Of a stretch of DNA of 6,242 nt, positions 1 through 5,893 are shown in pieces; within the stretch, counting starts at the first letter, position 1, and each line of letters starts with the position of its first letter. Source of the DNA: Hydrogenophilales bacterium RIFOXYD1_FULL_62_11 (GTDB lineage Bacteria; Pseudomonadota; Gammaproteobacteria; Burkholderiales; Thiobacillaceae); NCBI GenBank assembly GCA_001802655.1, contig MGZO01000094.1, positions 58,114 through 64,355 of the forward strand. The letters are read 5' to 3'. The notes under the pieces were generated by a model that saw nothing but the letters and a program-made list of their open reading frames with translations, was not told where the DNA came from and searched no databases. The position numbers were made by a program, and so were the translations under genes.

Positions 1-1347
1 GCGGCTTTCTTTGCGCCAGCAGCGATTGCCGGGCGCGCACGGCGTCTGGGATTGTCCACCGACTCATCGCATCGCTTCGAGCGCGGCGTCGATTTTGGCG
101 CGACGCGGCGGGCAATGGAGCGCGCAACCGAGCTGCTGATTGATATCTGTGGCGGCCAGGCCGGACCGATTACCGAAGTCGTGGCTGAATTGCCATCGCG
201 TCAGCCGATTACCTTGCGCCTGGCGCGCCTGAAGCGCGTGGTGGGGATCGAGATTGATGCGGATCAGGTTGTACAAGGTCTGCTTGCGCTGGGGACGCAG
301 GTTGAGCGTCTGGATGATCTCCTGATCGTGACGCCGCCGAGTTTTCGTTTTGACCTGGCGATTGAAGAAGACCTGATCGAAGAGGCCGTACGTCTGTTCG
401 GTTATGACAACATTCCCGCCCAGCCGCCTGCCGCGCCATCGCGCATGCTGCCGCAGGACGAAACGGTGCTGGCCGACGACAACCTGCGGCAAAAGATGGT
501 TGACCTGGATTACCAGGAAGTCATTACTTACAGTTTTGTCGACCCGGCGTGGGAGTCCGCACTCGATGCCAGTGCCTGCCCGCTGCCGCTCGCCAATCCC
601 ATCGCCAGTCAATTGTCGGTGATGCGAACCACGTTGTGGGGGGGCATGCTCGAAACCTTGCGTCATAACCTCAATCGCCAGCAGGAGCGGGTGCGCATTT
701 TCGAGTTGGGGCGTGTGTACACGTCGCTTACTGCGCAGCCGATGAAACTGGGCGGTTTGGCTTATGGTGATGTACTGCCCGAACAATGGGGAGCGACGGC
801 CCGGCGTATTGATTTCTTCGACATCAAGGGCGATCTGGAACGCCTGTTGGGTCATGCGCTGGATACACGGCGCAGCGTGCATCCAGCGCTGCATCCGGGG
901 CAGTCCGCCGAACTATGGATAGATGGCAGGGCAGTGGGCTGGATCGGTACGCTGCATCCGCGTTTGGTGCAGACGTTCGATTTGCCAAGCGCGCCCGTCC
1001 TGTTTGAAATGGACAGTGATGTGCTCGCGCGACGCAGTGTGCCGCGCCATACCAGCCTGTCGCGTTTCCCCCTGGTGAGGCGCGATCTGGCGTTCGTTGT
1101 TGACGTGAACACCCCGGCTGGAACCTTGCTAACTGTGCTGCGCGAGGTTGCATCGGACCATGTCCAGTCCATCGAGTTGTTTGACGACTACCGAGGGAAA
1201 GGCGTGTCTGAAAGCCAAAAAAGCCTTGCTATCCGGGTAGTTATGCAAGATACTCAACGCACATTGACGGATCAGGAAGTGGACGATGCAGTGCAAAAAC
1301 TGGTCGATGCCGCGCTTGATCAGTGCAATGCCAGCTTGCGTTCCTAA
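1..1347 (+). CDS. pheT: Phenylalanine--tRNA ligase beta subunit, C-terminal part (5' end outside window)
   Basis: PheT is the beta chain of the cytoplasmic alpha2-beta2 phenylalanyl-tRNA synthetase, which charges tRNA-Phe. The reading frame is open from base 1, so the gene is cut by the window edge; 448 codons remain, a bit over half of the usual ~800-residue chain. Visible in order: the end of the B3/B4 editing region with the family signature LGLSTDSSHRFERGVD (about residues 16-31 of the fragment); the B5 domain (about 68-138), ending in the conserved EEDLIEEAVRLFGYDNIP stretch; the catalytic-like core with SQLSVMRTTLWGGMLETLRH and RIFELGRVY; and a C-terminal FDX-ACB anticodon-binding domain (about 348-448) beginning near SRFPLVRRDLAFVVDV. 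The TTG near base 52 is an internal codon, not a start. ihfA follows after 31 bases, the usual proteobacterial arrangement. No frameshift or broken motif is seen. Confidence 0.97.
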   Translation, partial: AAFFAPAAIAGRARRLGLSTDSSHRFERGVDFGATRRAMERATELLIDICGGQAGPITEVVAELPSRQPITLRLARLKRVVGIEIDADQVVQGLLALGTQVERLDDLLIVTPPSFRFDLAIEEDLIEEAVRLFGYDNIPAQPPAAPSRMLPQDETVLADDNLRQKMVDLDYQEVITYSFVDPAWESALDASACPLPLANPIASQLSVMRTTLWGGMLETLRHNLNRQQERVRIFELGRVYTSLTAQPMKLGGLAYGDVLPEQWGATARRIDFFDIKGDLERLLGHALDTRRSVHPALHPGQSAELWIDGRAVGWIGTLHPRLVQTFDLPSAPVLFEMDSDVLARRSVPRHTSLSRFPLVRRDLAFVVDVNTPAGTLLTVLREVASDHVQSIELFDDYRGKGVSESQKSLAIRVVMQDTQRTLTDQEVDDAVQKLVDAALDQCNASLRS

Positions 1348-1368
1348 CGCGCATTTTTGAACCACGCT

Positions 1369-1381
1369 TATCAAACGTATG
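1369..1381 (+). promoter_or_regulatory. Candidate IHF-binding site overlapping the ihfA start codon
   Basis: TATCAAACGTATG matches the IHF consensus WATCARNNNNTTR except at one base (A for the first T of TTR). A short T run (1354-1358) lies upstream, where the A/T-rich flank of strong IHF sites is normally found. E. coli ihfA is known to be autoregulated, so a site here would make sense, but a one-mismatch match is expected several times by chance in a window of this size. Confidence 0.3.
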
Positions 1382-1690
1382 ACCACCCTCACCAAAGCTG
1401 ACCTGGCCGAATTACTGTTCGAAAAAGTGGGTTTGAACAAACGCGAGGCGAAAGATGTCGTCGAGTCGTTTTTCGACGAAATCCGTTTGTCGCTTGAAAA
1501 AGGCGACATCGTCAAGTTGTCCGGTTTCGGCAATTTTCAATGCCGTGAAAAACCCCAGCGTCCCGGTCGCAATCCTAAAACCGGCGAGGAAATGCCGATC
1601 TCTGCGCGTCGTGTGGTGACTTTCCATGCCAGCCAGAAACTCAAATCCCAGGTTGAAGGCGCCCAAGTTGGAACGCCCATCCCGGAGTGA
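1379..1690 (+). CDS. ihfA: Integration host factor subunit alpha
   Basis: IhfA pairs with IhfB to form the nucleoid protein IHF, which bends DNA sharply at specific sites in replication, recombination and sigma-54 transcription. The 103 residues match the family length (99 in E. coli) and align almost end to end: LTKADLAELLFEKVGLNKRE at the N-terminal helices, VKLSGFGNF at 45-53, the beta-arm RPGRNPKTG at 61-69 with the DNA-intercalating proline at residue 66, then ISARRVVTF at 75-82. The ATG at 1379 gives the standard N-terminus, but I see no Shine-Dalgarno sequence before it; translation may be weak, coupled to pheT 31 bases upstream, or started another way. A near-consensus IHF site overlaps this start codon (separate entry). 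The last 65 bases overlap the next gene if that begins at its upstream ATG. Confidence 0.97.
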   Translation: MTTLTKADLAELLFEKVGLNKREAKDVVESFFDEIRLSLEKGDIVKLSGFGNFQCREKPQRPGRNPKTGEEMPISARRVVTFHASQKLKSQVEGAQVGTPIPE

Positions 1691-2033
1691 ACTCCCGCCG
1701 ATTCCGGCAAAACGGTATTTCACCATTGGTGAAATGTCGGAGCTGTGCGCAGTCAAGGCCCATGTGTTGCGTTACTGGGAACAGGAATTCACCCAGCTGA
1801 GCCCGGTCAAACGGCGCGGCAATCGACGCTATTATCAGCATCACGAAGTGTTGTTGATTCGCCGCATCCGTGAACTGCTGTACGAAGAGGGCTTCACAAT
1901 CAGCGGTGCCCGGCAACGTCTCGAACACGAGGCCGGATCGACGACTGAGTCTTTGCCCGCTGCCGCAAAACCGGCTTTGGATGTCGCGGGTCTGCGCACC
2001 GAACTCACCGCCATCCTTAAAATATTGGGCTGA
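1626..2033 (+). CDS. MerR-family transcriptional regulator (ihfA-linked type)
   Basis: A small DNA-binding protein with a MerR winged helix-turn-helix. With the ATG at 1626 it has 135 residues. The HTH lies at about 31-100: YFTIGEMSELCAVKAHVLRYWEQEF (read as two parts, 31-55) forms the HTH and start of the wing, KRRGNRRYY (62-70) the wing, then the second helix pair around LLYEEGFTISGARQRL. Only a short C-terminal tail (LRTELTAILKIL) follows instead of an effector domain, and there is no cysteine cluster for metal sensing; Cys41 is the only cysteine. Genes like this sit directly after ihfA in many proteobacteria, and their target is unknown to me. Start is uncertain: ATG 1626 has GGTGA six bases upstream but overlaps ihfA by 65 bases; TTG 1668 has GAAGG eight bases upstream and gives a 121-residue protein beginning close to the conserved SELPPIPAKRYF segment. 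Confidence 0.9.
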   Translation: MPARNSNPRLKAPKLERPSRSELPPIPAKRYFTIGEMSELCAVKAHVLRYWEQEFTQLSPVKRRGNRRYYQHHEVLLIRRIRELLYEEGFTISGARQRLEHEAGSTTESLPAAAKPALDVAGLRTELTAILKILG

Positions 2034-2062
2034 TGGGCTTCCGTCAGGTACCGCTCCTCTGA

Positions 2063-2157
<95 letters not shown>

Positions 2158-2169
2158 AATAAATACAAG

Positions 2170-2201
2170 AAAAAAGGGCCGGGTCAAACCGGCCCTTTTT
2201 T
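2170..2201 (+). terminator. Rho-independent terminator after tRNA-Pro
   Basis: GGGCCGG (2176-2182) pairs with CCGGCCC (2189-2195) around a six-base loop, and the stem is flanked by A6 on the left and T6 on the right, giving up to 13 pairs. The T run ends the tRNA transcript; the A run on the other side would let it work in both directions. Confidence 0.93.
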
Positions 2202-2203
2202 CA

Positions 2204-2219
2204 TTAAAGTGTTCTTTAA
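2204..2219. repeat. Small perfect dyad upstream of sodB
   Basis: TTAAAG (2204-2209) and CTTTAA (2214-2219) form a perfect six-base inverted repeat separated by TGTT. It starts three bases after the terminator T run and about 94 bases before the sodB start. It could be an operator for a dimeric regulator or may be chance; it does not match an operator consensus that I can name. Confidence 0.3.
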
Positions 2220-2255
2220 GGTGTCCTGTTGTCACACCTTGGATGTAACGTTGGG

Positions 2256-2283
2256 TTGTCAAATCAGATCGCCACGCGATTGT
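2256..2283 (+). promoter_or_regulatory. Candidate sodB promoter (weak)
   Basis: sodB must have its own promoter because a strong terminator precedes it. The best pair I can see is TTGTCA (2256-2261, five of six to the -35 consensus), 16 bases, then GATTGT (2278-2283, three of six). A second TTGTCA at 2229-2234 has no good -10. This is the likeliest reading of the 2202-2301 region, but is not secure. Confidence 0.25.
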
Positions 2284-2301
2284 TGCTGTTTGTTCAATAT
2301 C

Positions 2302-2306
2302 AGGAG
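2302..2306 (+). promoter_or_regulatory. Ribosome binding site of sodB
   Basis: AGGAG lies six bases before the ATG at 2313 and fixes that start. The frame is open further upstream (to a TTG near 2229), but that extension lacks a site and has no counterpart in the family. Confidence 0.85.
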
Positions 2307-2312
2307 AGAGTT

Positions 2313-2897
2313 ATGGAACACACCTTGCCCGCACTGCCTTTTGCCATGGATGCGCTCGCGCCGCACATGTCCAAGGAAACCTTCGAATACCACTACGCCA
2401 AGCACCATCAGGCCTACGTCACCAACCTCAACAACCTGATCAAGGGCACCGACTTCGAGAGCAAGTCGCTTGAGGACATCATCAAGAGTGCGCCCGCTGG
2501 CGGCGTTTACAACAATTCCGCCCAGGTGTGGAACCACACCTTCTTCTGGAACTGCCTGACACCCAACGGCGGCGGCGCACCGAGCGGCGCGCTGGCGGAT
2601 GCCATCAACGCCAAGTGGGGCAGCCTCGACGCATTCAAGACCGCATTCCAGACCAGCGCCGTCGGCAACTTCGGTTCCGGCTGGACCTGGCTGGTGAAAA
2701 AGGCCGACGGTTCGGTCGACATCGTCAACATGGGCGCCGCCGGCACCCCGCTGACCACCGGCGACAAGGCGTTGCTGTGCGTCGACGTGTGGGAACACGC
2801 TTACTACATCGACTACCGCAATATGCGTCCCAAGTTCGTTGAGACCTTCCTCAACAATCTGGTGAACTGGAGATTTGCCGAAGCGAATTTCGCCTGA
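2313..2897 (+). CDS. sodB: Superoxide dismutase [Fe]
   Basis: Converts superoxide to hydrogen peroxide and oxygen in the cytoplasm. The 194 residues match the usual FeSOD length (193 in E. coli) and align throughout. The metal ligands are His27 (EYHYAKHHQAYV), His75 (QVWNHTFFWN), and Asp158 and His162 (VDVWEHAYYIDYRN). Gln71 in AQVWNH occupies the place of the active-site glutamine of iron enzymes, and the region before PLTT reads GAAGTP, without the Gln-Asp pair typical of manganese enzymes, so iron is the likely metal. The start is fixed by AGGAG six bases upstream. It is preceded by the tRNA-Pro terminator and followed by a large hairpin, so it looks monocistronic. The genes to its right converge on it from the opposite strand. 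Confidence 0.98.
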   Translation: MEHTLPALPFAMDALAPHMSKETFEYHYAKHHQAYVTNLNNLIKGTDFESKSLEDIIKSAPAGGVYNNSAQVWNHTFFWNCLTPNGGGAPSGALADAINAKWGSLDAFKTAFQTSAVGNFGSGWTWLVKKADGSVDIVNMGAAGTPLTTGDKALLCVDVWEHAYYIDYRNMRPKFVETFLNNLVNWRFAEANFA

Positions 2898-2913
2898 GCA
2901 TGATCAGCAGGTG

Positions 2914-2951
2914 AAATGAGAACCGGGGCGCAATGCCCCGGTTTTCATTTT
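2914..2951. terminator. Hairpin terminator between convergent genes
   Basis: AACCGGGGC (2921-2929) and GCCCCGGTT (2935-2943) form a perfect nine-pair stem over a five-base loop. Pairing continues outward through GAG/TTC and AAAT/ATTT to about 2914 and 2950, giving some 16 pairs with one G-U. The right side reads TTTTCATTTT, so it should stop sodB transcripts. It lies just past the stop of the minus-strand gene (2959), so it may also terminate that transcript, though the U tract on that side is poor. Confidence 0.8.
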
Positions 2952-2958
2952 GTGCAGC

Positions 2959-3636
2959 TCATTCTGCGGCGGCGAGCCGCAGGATGCCCCGATAGTCTCC
3001 CTGCACCATCGCCTGCGCTTCGCACCGTAGCGCGGCATCTTCCCCTTCCACTGAAATACCCGCAGCCTCGGCATCGAGCAGACGCAGCATCTGCGTCCAG
3101 CGTTCGCGCTGGTTGGCTACGGTCATCGGTGTGGCCAGCCCGCTGCGGCGCAGCTCGGTGGCGCGGCTGATCAGACGGAATTTTGCGGTTTCCAGTTGCG
3201 GGGGCAACGGCAGCGACAGGTCGAAGCAGATGTCCAACCGATAAGCGGATTCAGGTGGCTTGTCGGACAGGGGCGGCGGCCGCCAGGCCAGTTCGTCGGG
3301 GCTGGGGGGAGCAGCGCGTTCGGGATCGAGCGGGAATTTGTAGAACCCCCATTTCGCCCCCATCCAGCATTCGAGCAGGATCCGGTCGTTGTCAGCGATG
3401 CAGAGTTCGCCCGTGGCCTGATCCAGCACGTCGTTCCCGGGCAGCGGTCCATAAGCACGCGGGTCAAGTTTCCAGCGCGGGTAATCGCGATGGGGCGGGG
3501 CGCCGTAGTCGGCTTCGAGCGCGTGCCACAGGGTGATGAACTGGCGGTAATCGGCCCGATAACCGGCGTTGCGGCGCAGAAATTCCCACGCCCATTGGTC
3601 ACGCGTCAGGCTCGCGCAATAGGCGTAGCCAGCCAT
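2959..3636 (-). CDS. DUF6499/DUF2285-like 'transcriptional regulator' domain protein
   Basis: A 225-residue soluble protein of unknown function. The N-terminus carries WAWEFLRRNAGYRADY (residues 15-30), which resembles the DUF6499 'transcriptional regulator-like' domain common in mobile-element proteins. The middle is rich in Pro, Trp and aromatic residues. The end (about 180-225: RWTQMLRLLDAEAAGIS, then QGDYRGILRLA) recalls DUF2285, which often follows DUF6499, but in shortened or diverged form. Both assignments are from memory of motifs. ATG 3636 is chosen because DUF6499-type sequence begins right there; the frame stays open upstream to 3906, but that part lies over the lipoprotein gene in another frame and is low-complexity shadow sequence. 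The lipoprotein stop and this start read TGACATG, one base apart, with no Shine-Dalgarno sequence, so translation is probably coupled. No signal peptide or membrane segment is seen. Confidence 0.82.
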   Translation of the reverse strand: MAGYAYCASLTRDQWAWEFLRRNAGYRADYRQFITLWHALEADYGAPPHRDYPRWKLDPRAYGPLPGNDVLDQATGELCIADNDRILLECWMGAKWGFYKFPLDPERAAPPSPDELAWRPPPLSDKPPESAYRLDICFDLSLPLPPQLETAKFRLISRATELRRSGLATPMTVANQRERWTQMLRLLDAEAAGISVEGEDAALRCEAQAMVQGDYRGILRLAAAE

Positions 3637-3637
3637 G

Positions 3638-4360
3638 TCAGATCGGCAGAAACAGGGAACCAGCGGCGTTGACCACGCTAAAACGGATGGCGCGGTTGTT
3701 CTTGTCTTCGATGATTTTGGCCAGCGTGTCCTGGAGGCCGATGAGCTTGCCGAATTCGCGTTCGAGGCTGTGCTCGGTCCTGCTGTTCTCGCTGTCGCCG
3801 GGTTGGCTGGAGGCAAGCAGCGGTTGACTGTTTTGATCGCGGTGTGTGGCAAGTTCCCATGCGACATATTCGGTATTGCGTGCGGCGTTGTAAAACTTCT
3901 GCGCATCCATTTCGCTTAGCAGGTAAAACTCGGTTTGATGGTTGTAAGCGGCCATGTTCATGACCAGCAGTCCATTCATCATGGCCTTCACCCGGTCGCC
4001 GGCGTAAGTCTGCTGGCCTGCCTCAGTCAATAAACCTGCCCAGCCAAGATTTTTTTGTGATGACAGTTGCCAGTAGGGCAGGGCTTTGAACAGTGCGTGA
4101 GTCGCCGCGTCGGCGCTGGCGTAACCCGATTTTTTCCATTCGCTCGGGTTGCAGCGATAGAGTTTCGCCGTCAGCGTTTTAAGGATGGCGATGACTTCCT
4201 GCTGGTGGATCTCGACCACGCTGTCAACGTCGCTTTTGGCCAGATCCCTGATGCTGAAACCCCGCACGCTGCTGCTGCCATCCTTGCGCTGAATGGCTTG
4301 CCCCCCGCAGGCGGTCAGCAGGAAAACGCTCAGCAGACAGGCGAGGATGGAAGTGTTCAC
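3638..4360 (-). CDS. Putative lipoprotein of unknown function
   Basis: I do not recognise this 240-residue protein. It begins with a hydrophobic signal (ILACLLSVFLL) and a lipobox LTAC at 15-18, so Cys18 should be lipidated after signal peptidase II cleavage. Gly at +2 rather than Asp predicts outer-membrane sorting. The n-region MNTS has no positive charge, which is unusual. The mature part looks mostly helical and soluble: EIHQQEVIAILKTL (50-63), then NPSEWKKSGY (71-80) and a central stretch with many Tyr, Trp and Met residues (about 96-170). Cys70 is a second cysteine in the mature chain. The start is GTG, forming GTGA with the selO stop (four-base overlap); GAGG lies 13 bases upstream, rather far. 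It is the middle gene of a coupled trio with selO and the DUF6499-like gene. Confidence 0.85.
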   Translation of the reverse strand: MNTSILACLLSVFLLTACGGQAIQRKDGSSSVRGFSIRDLAKSDVDSVVEIHQQEVIAILKTLTAKLYRCNPSEWKKSGYASADAATHALFKALPYWQLSSQKNLGWAGLLTEAGQQTYAGDRVKAMMNGLLVMNMAAYNHQTEFYLLSEMDAQKFYNAARNTEYVAWELATHRDQNSQPLLASSQPGDSENSRTEHSLEREFGKLIGLQDTLAKIIEDKNNRAIRFSVVNAAGSLFLPI

Positions 4361-5823
4361 GACGAGCAGCTTACCTCAATCTGCCGCGCCCAGTCCGGAG
4401 GCTCGGCTGCATAGGATTCGTTTTCCGGCTGCTCGTCGAATGGGCGGGTCAGCAGCCGGTGCAGCCGGTTGATTTCACTGTAATCGTGGTCGTCTGCAGC
4501 ACGACGGATGGCGACTTCGGCCAGATGGTTGCGCAGGATGTATTTGGGGTTGACTGCGCGCATGGCCATGCCGCGTTCGTTGTCGCCTGACCCCATTTGA
4601 CGCAGCGCGGCGGCATAGCGCTGTGCCCAGGCATCGAAGCCCGCGCGGTCGGGAAACAGGTCGCGCAGTGGCGCGTTGAGCGAGCCTGCCGCGCTGTCGA
4701 AATCCCCCAGGCGGCGCATGAAAATCGTGTAATCGACATGGTTCTGCGCCAGCAATTGCAGCGCGTCCATCAGCAGCGGCACCGTGTCGCCGCTGGCGGG
4801 CAAACCGAATTTTGCAGCCATGCGGGCGATATACGCCTGGCCGAATTGCTGCGGATAATCGGCGATTGCAGCAGAAGCAGACTCCACCGACAGCAGCGGC
4901 ACCAGGGTTTGTGCCAGCTTGGTGAGGTTCCACGCTGCCACATCGGGCTGCTGGTCGAAGGCATAGCGCCCGCCGGTGTCGGAATGGTTGCATATGTAGC
5001 TGGGGTCGAACGCGTTGAGAAAACCGAACGGGCCATAGTCCAGCGTCAGCCCGAGGATCGACATGTTGTCGGTGTTCATCACCCCGTGCGAAAACCCCAC
5101 GGCTTGCCATTGCGCCATCAGTTCGGCGGTGCGGCGCGTCACTTCGCGCAGCAACTCGGCATAGGGTTCGGCACGCGTCGCCAGATCAGGGTAGTAACGC
5201 GCAATGACGTAATCAGCCAGCTGTTTGAGCGGTTCGATCTGATTGCGGTAATAGAACACCTCGAACGAGCCGAAGCGCACGAAGCTCGGCGCCAGCCGCG
5301 TCACCAAGGCAGCGGTTTCCTCATCCTCGCGATACACCGGGCGATCGCTGCCGACGATGCACAGCGCACGCGTGGTGGGAATGCCAAGCGCGTGCATGGC
5401 TTCCGAACACAGAAACTCGCGGATGCTCGAGCGCAGTACTGCGCGCCCGTCGCCGCCACGCGAATAGGGGGTACGCCCCGCACCTTTCAGCTGCACCTCC
5501 CAGCCTTCGCCCGCGGCATTCTTCACTTCGCCCAGCAGGATCGCCCGGCCGTCGCCGAGTTGCGGTACAAAATGGCCGAACTGGTGCCCGGCATACAGCG
5601 CGGCAAGCGCATCCATGCCCGGCAACAGCTGGTTGCCCGCCAGCGTCTCGATCAACTCGGGTCTGCTGATCTCGCTTGCATCCAGATCGAGCAGCGCCAG
5701 CGCTTCCGGGCTATAGCAGACCAGGTAGGGGTCGGGAACCGGGGTCGGGCAGACGCGCGAATAATAGGCTTCGGGCAGACGGGCAAAGCCGTTGTCGAAA
5801 GTGAGCGATTCAAGTTTGGGCAT
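4357..5823 (-). CDS. selO: Protein adenylyltransferase SelO (YdiU/UPF0061 family)
   Basis: SelO is a pseudokinase-fold enzyme that transfers AMP from ATP to hydroxyl side chains of proteins (AMPylation); in E. coli and yeast it affects glutathionylation and redox homeostasis. The 488 residues are full length. Residues known to bind nucleotide or metal in SelO structures are present: Lys113 in QLKGAGRTPYSRGGDGRAVL, Arg176 in ALVTRLAPS, and Asp252-Asn253 in HGVMNTDNMS with Asp262 in LDYGPFGFL; Asp252 is the expected catalytic base. The C-terminus is VSCSS, with Cys486 third from the end, where eukaryotic SELENOO has selenocysteine. The ATG at 5823 gives a typical family N-terminus (MPKLESLTFDNGFARLPEAY) but has no Shine-Dalgarno sequence; TAAAAT lies only six bases upstream. 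It is the first gene of the minus-strand trio and is divergent from the DoxX gene. Confidence 0.97.
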   Translation of the reverse strand: MPKLESLTFDNGFARLPEAYYSRVCPTPVPDPYLVCYSPEALALLDLDASEISRPELIETLAGNQLLPGMDALAALYAGHQFGHFVPQLGDGRAILLGEVKNAAGEGWEVQLKGAGRTPYSRGGDGRAVLRSSIREFLCSEAMHALGIPTTRALCIVGSDRPVYREDEETAALVTRLAPSFVRFGSFEVFYYRNQIEPLKQLADYVIARYYPDLATRAEPYAELLREVTRRTAELMAQWQAVGFSHGVMNTDNMSILGLTLDYGPFGFLNAFDPSYICNHSDTGGRYAFDQQPDVAAWNLTKLAQTLVPLLSVESASAAIADYPQQFGQAYIARMAAKFGLPASGDTVPLLMDALQLLAQNHVDYTIFMRRLGDFDSAAGSLNAPLRDLFPDRAGFDAWAQRYAAALRQMGSGDNERGMAMRAVNPKYILRNHLAEVAIRRAADDHDYSEINRLHRLLTRPFDEQPENESYAAEPPDWARQIEVSCSS

Positions 5824-5829
5824 GTGTCG

Positions 5830-5835
5830 ATTTTA
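5830..5835 (-). promoter_or_regulatory. Candidate -10 element of the selO operon
   Basis: On the minus strand TAAAAT (five of six to TATAAT) ends six bases before the selO ATG. If used, transcription would start at or next to the start codon and the message would be nearly leaderless, which fits the missing Shine-Dalgarno sequence. No good -35 is seen at 16-18 bases, so this is tentative. Confidence 0.25.
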
Positions 5836-5881
5836 AAGCCTTGTAAGGTTTGAACGACCCGTCCGACAACAGGCTTATTCC

Positions 5882-5887
5882 AAGGAG
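5882..5887 (+). promoter_or_regulatory. Ribosome binding site of the DoxX-family gene
   Basis: AAGGAG with a six-base gap to the ATG at 5894. It selects this start over the in-frame ATG at 5921, which has no such site. Confidence 0.85.
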
Positions 5888-5893
5888 ACAAAC

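Noticed and set aside
64..894. 276-residue minus-strand open frame opposite pheT
   Set aside because: Antisense shadow of a confidently identified gene, with shadow-like composition and no motif.
1129..1756. Minus-strand frames opposite ihfA and the pheT end (134 and 114 residues)
   Set aside because: They lie antisense to well-supported genes and show no domain.
2220..2238. Inverted repeat GGTGT...ACACC upstream of sodB
   Set aside because: Only five bases per arm with a nine-base gap; easily expected by chance.
2229..2312. N-terminal extension of SodB by 28 residues from a TTG
   Set aside because: No ribosome site, no match to the family, and AGGAG points to the ATG at 2313.
3637..3906. 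Upstream in-frame extension of the DUF6499-like protein (90 residues)
   Set aside because: It overlaps the lipoprotein gene in another frame, is rich in Ser, Thr, Ala and Arg like out-of-frame sequence, and family similarity begins only at Met at 3636.
4597..5853. 418-residue plus-strand open frame opposite selO
   Set aside because: SelO is certain on the other strand, and this frame is an antisense shadow of its GC-rich codons: rich in Arg, Gln, His and Val, with no recognisable domain and no ribosome site noticed.
5850..5879. Plus-strand promoter TTGAAC ... CTTATT for the DoxX gene
   Set aside because: The -35 matches only in TTGA and the -10 only at three of six bases, too weak to list as a feature, though some promoter must lie in this 70-base gap.
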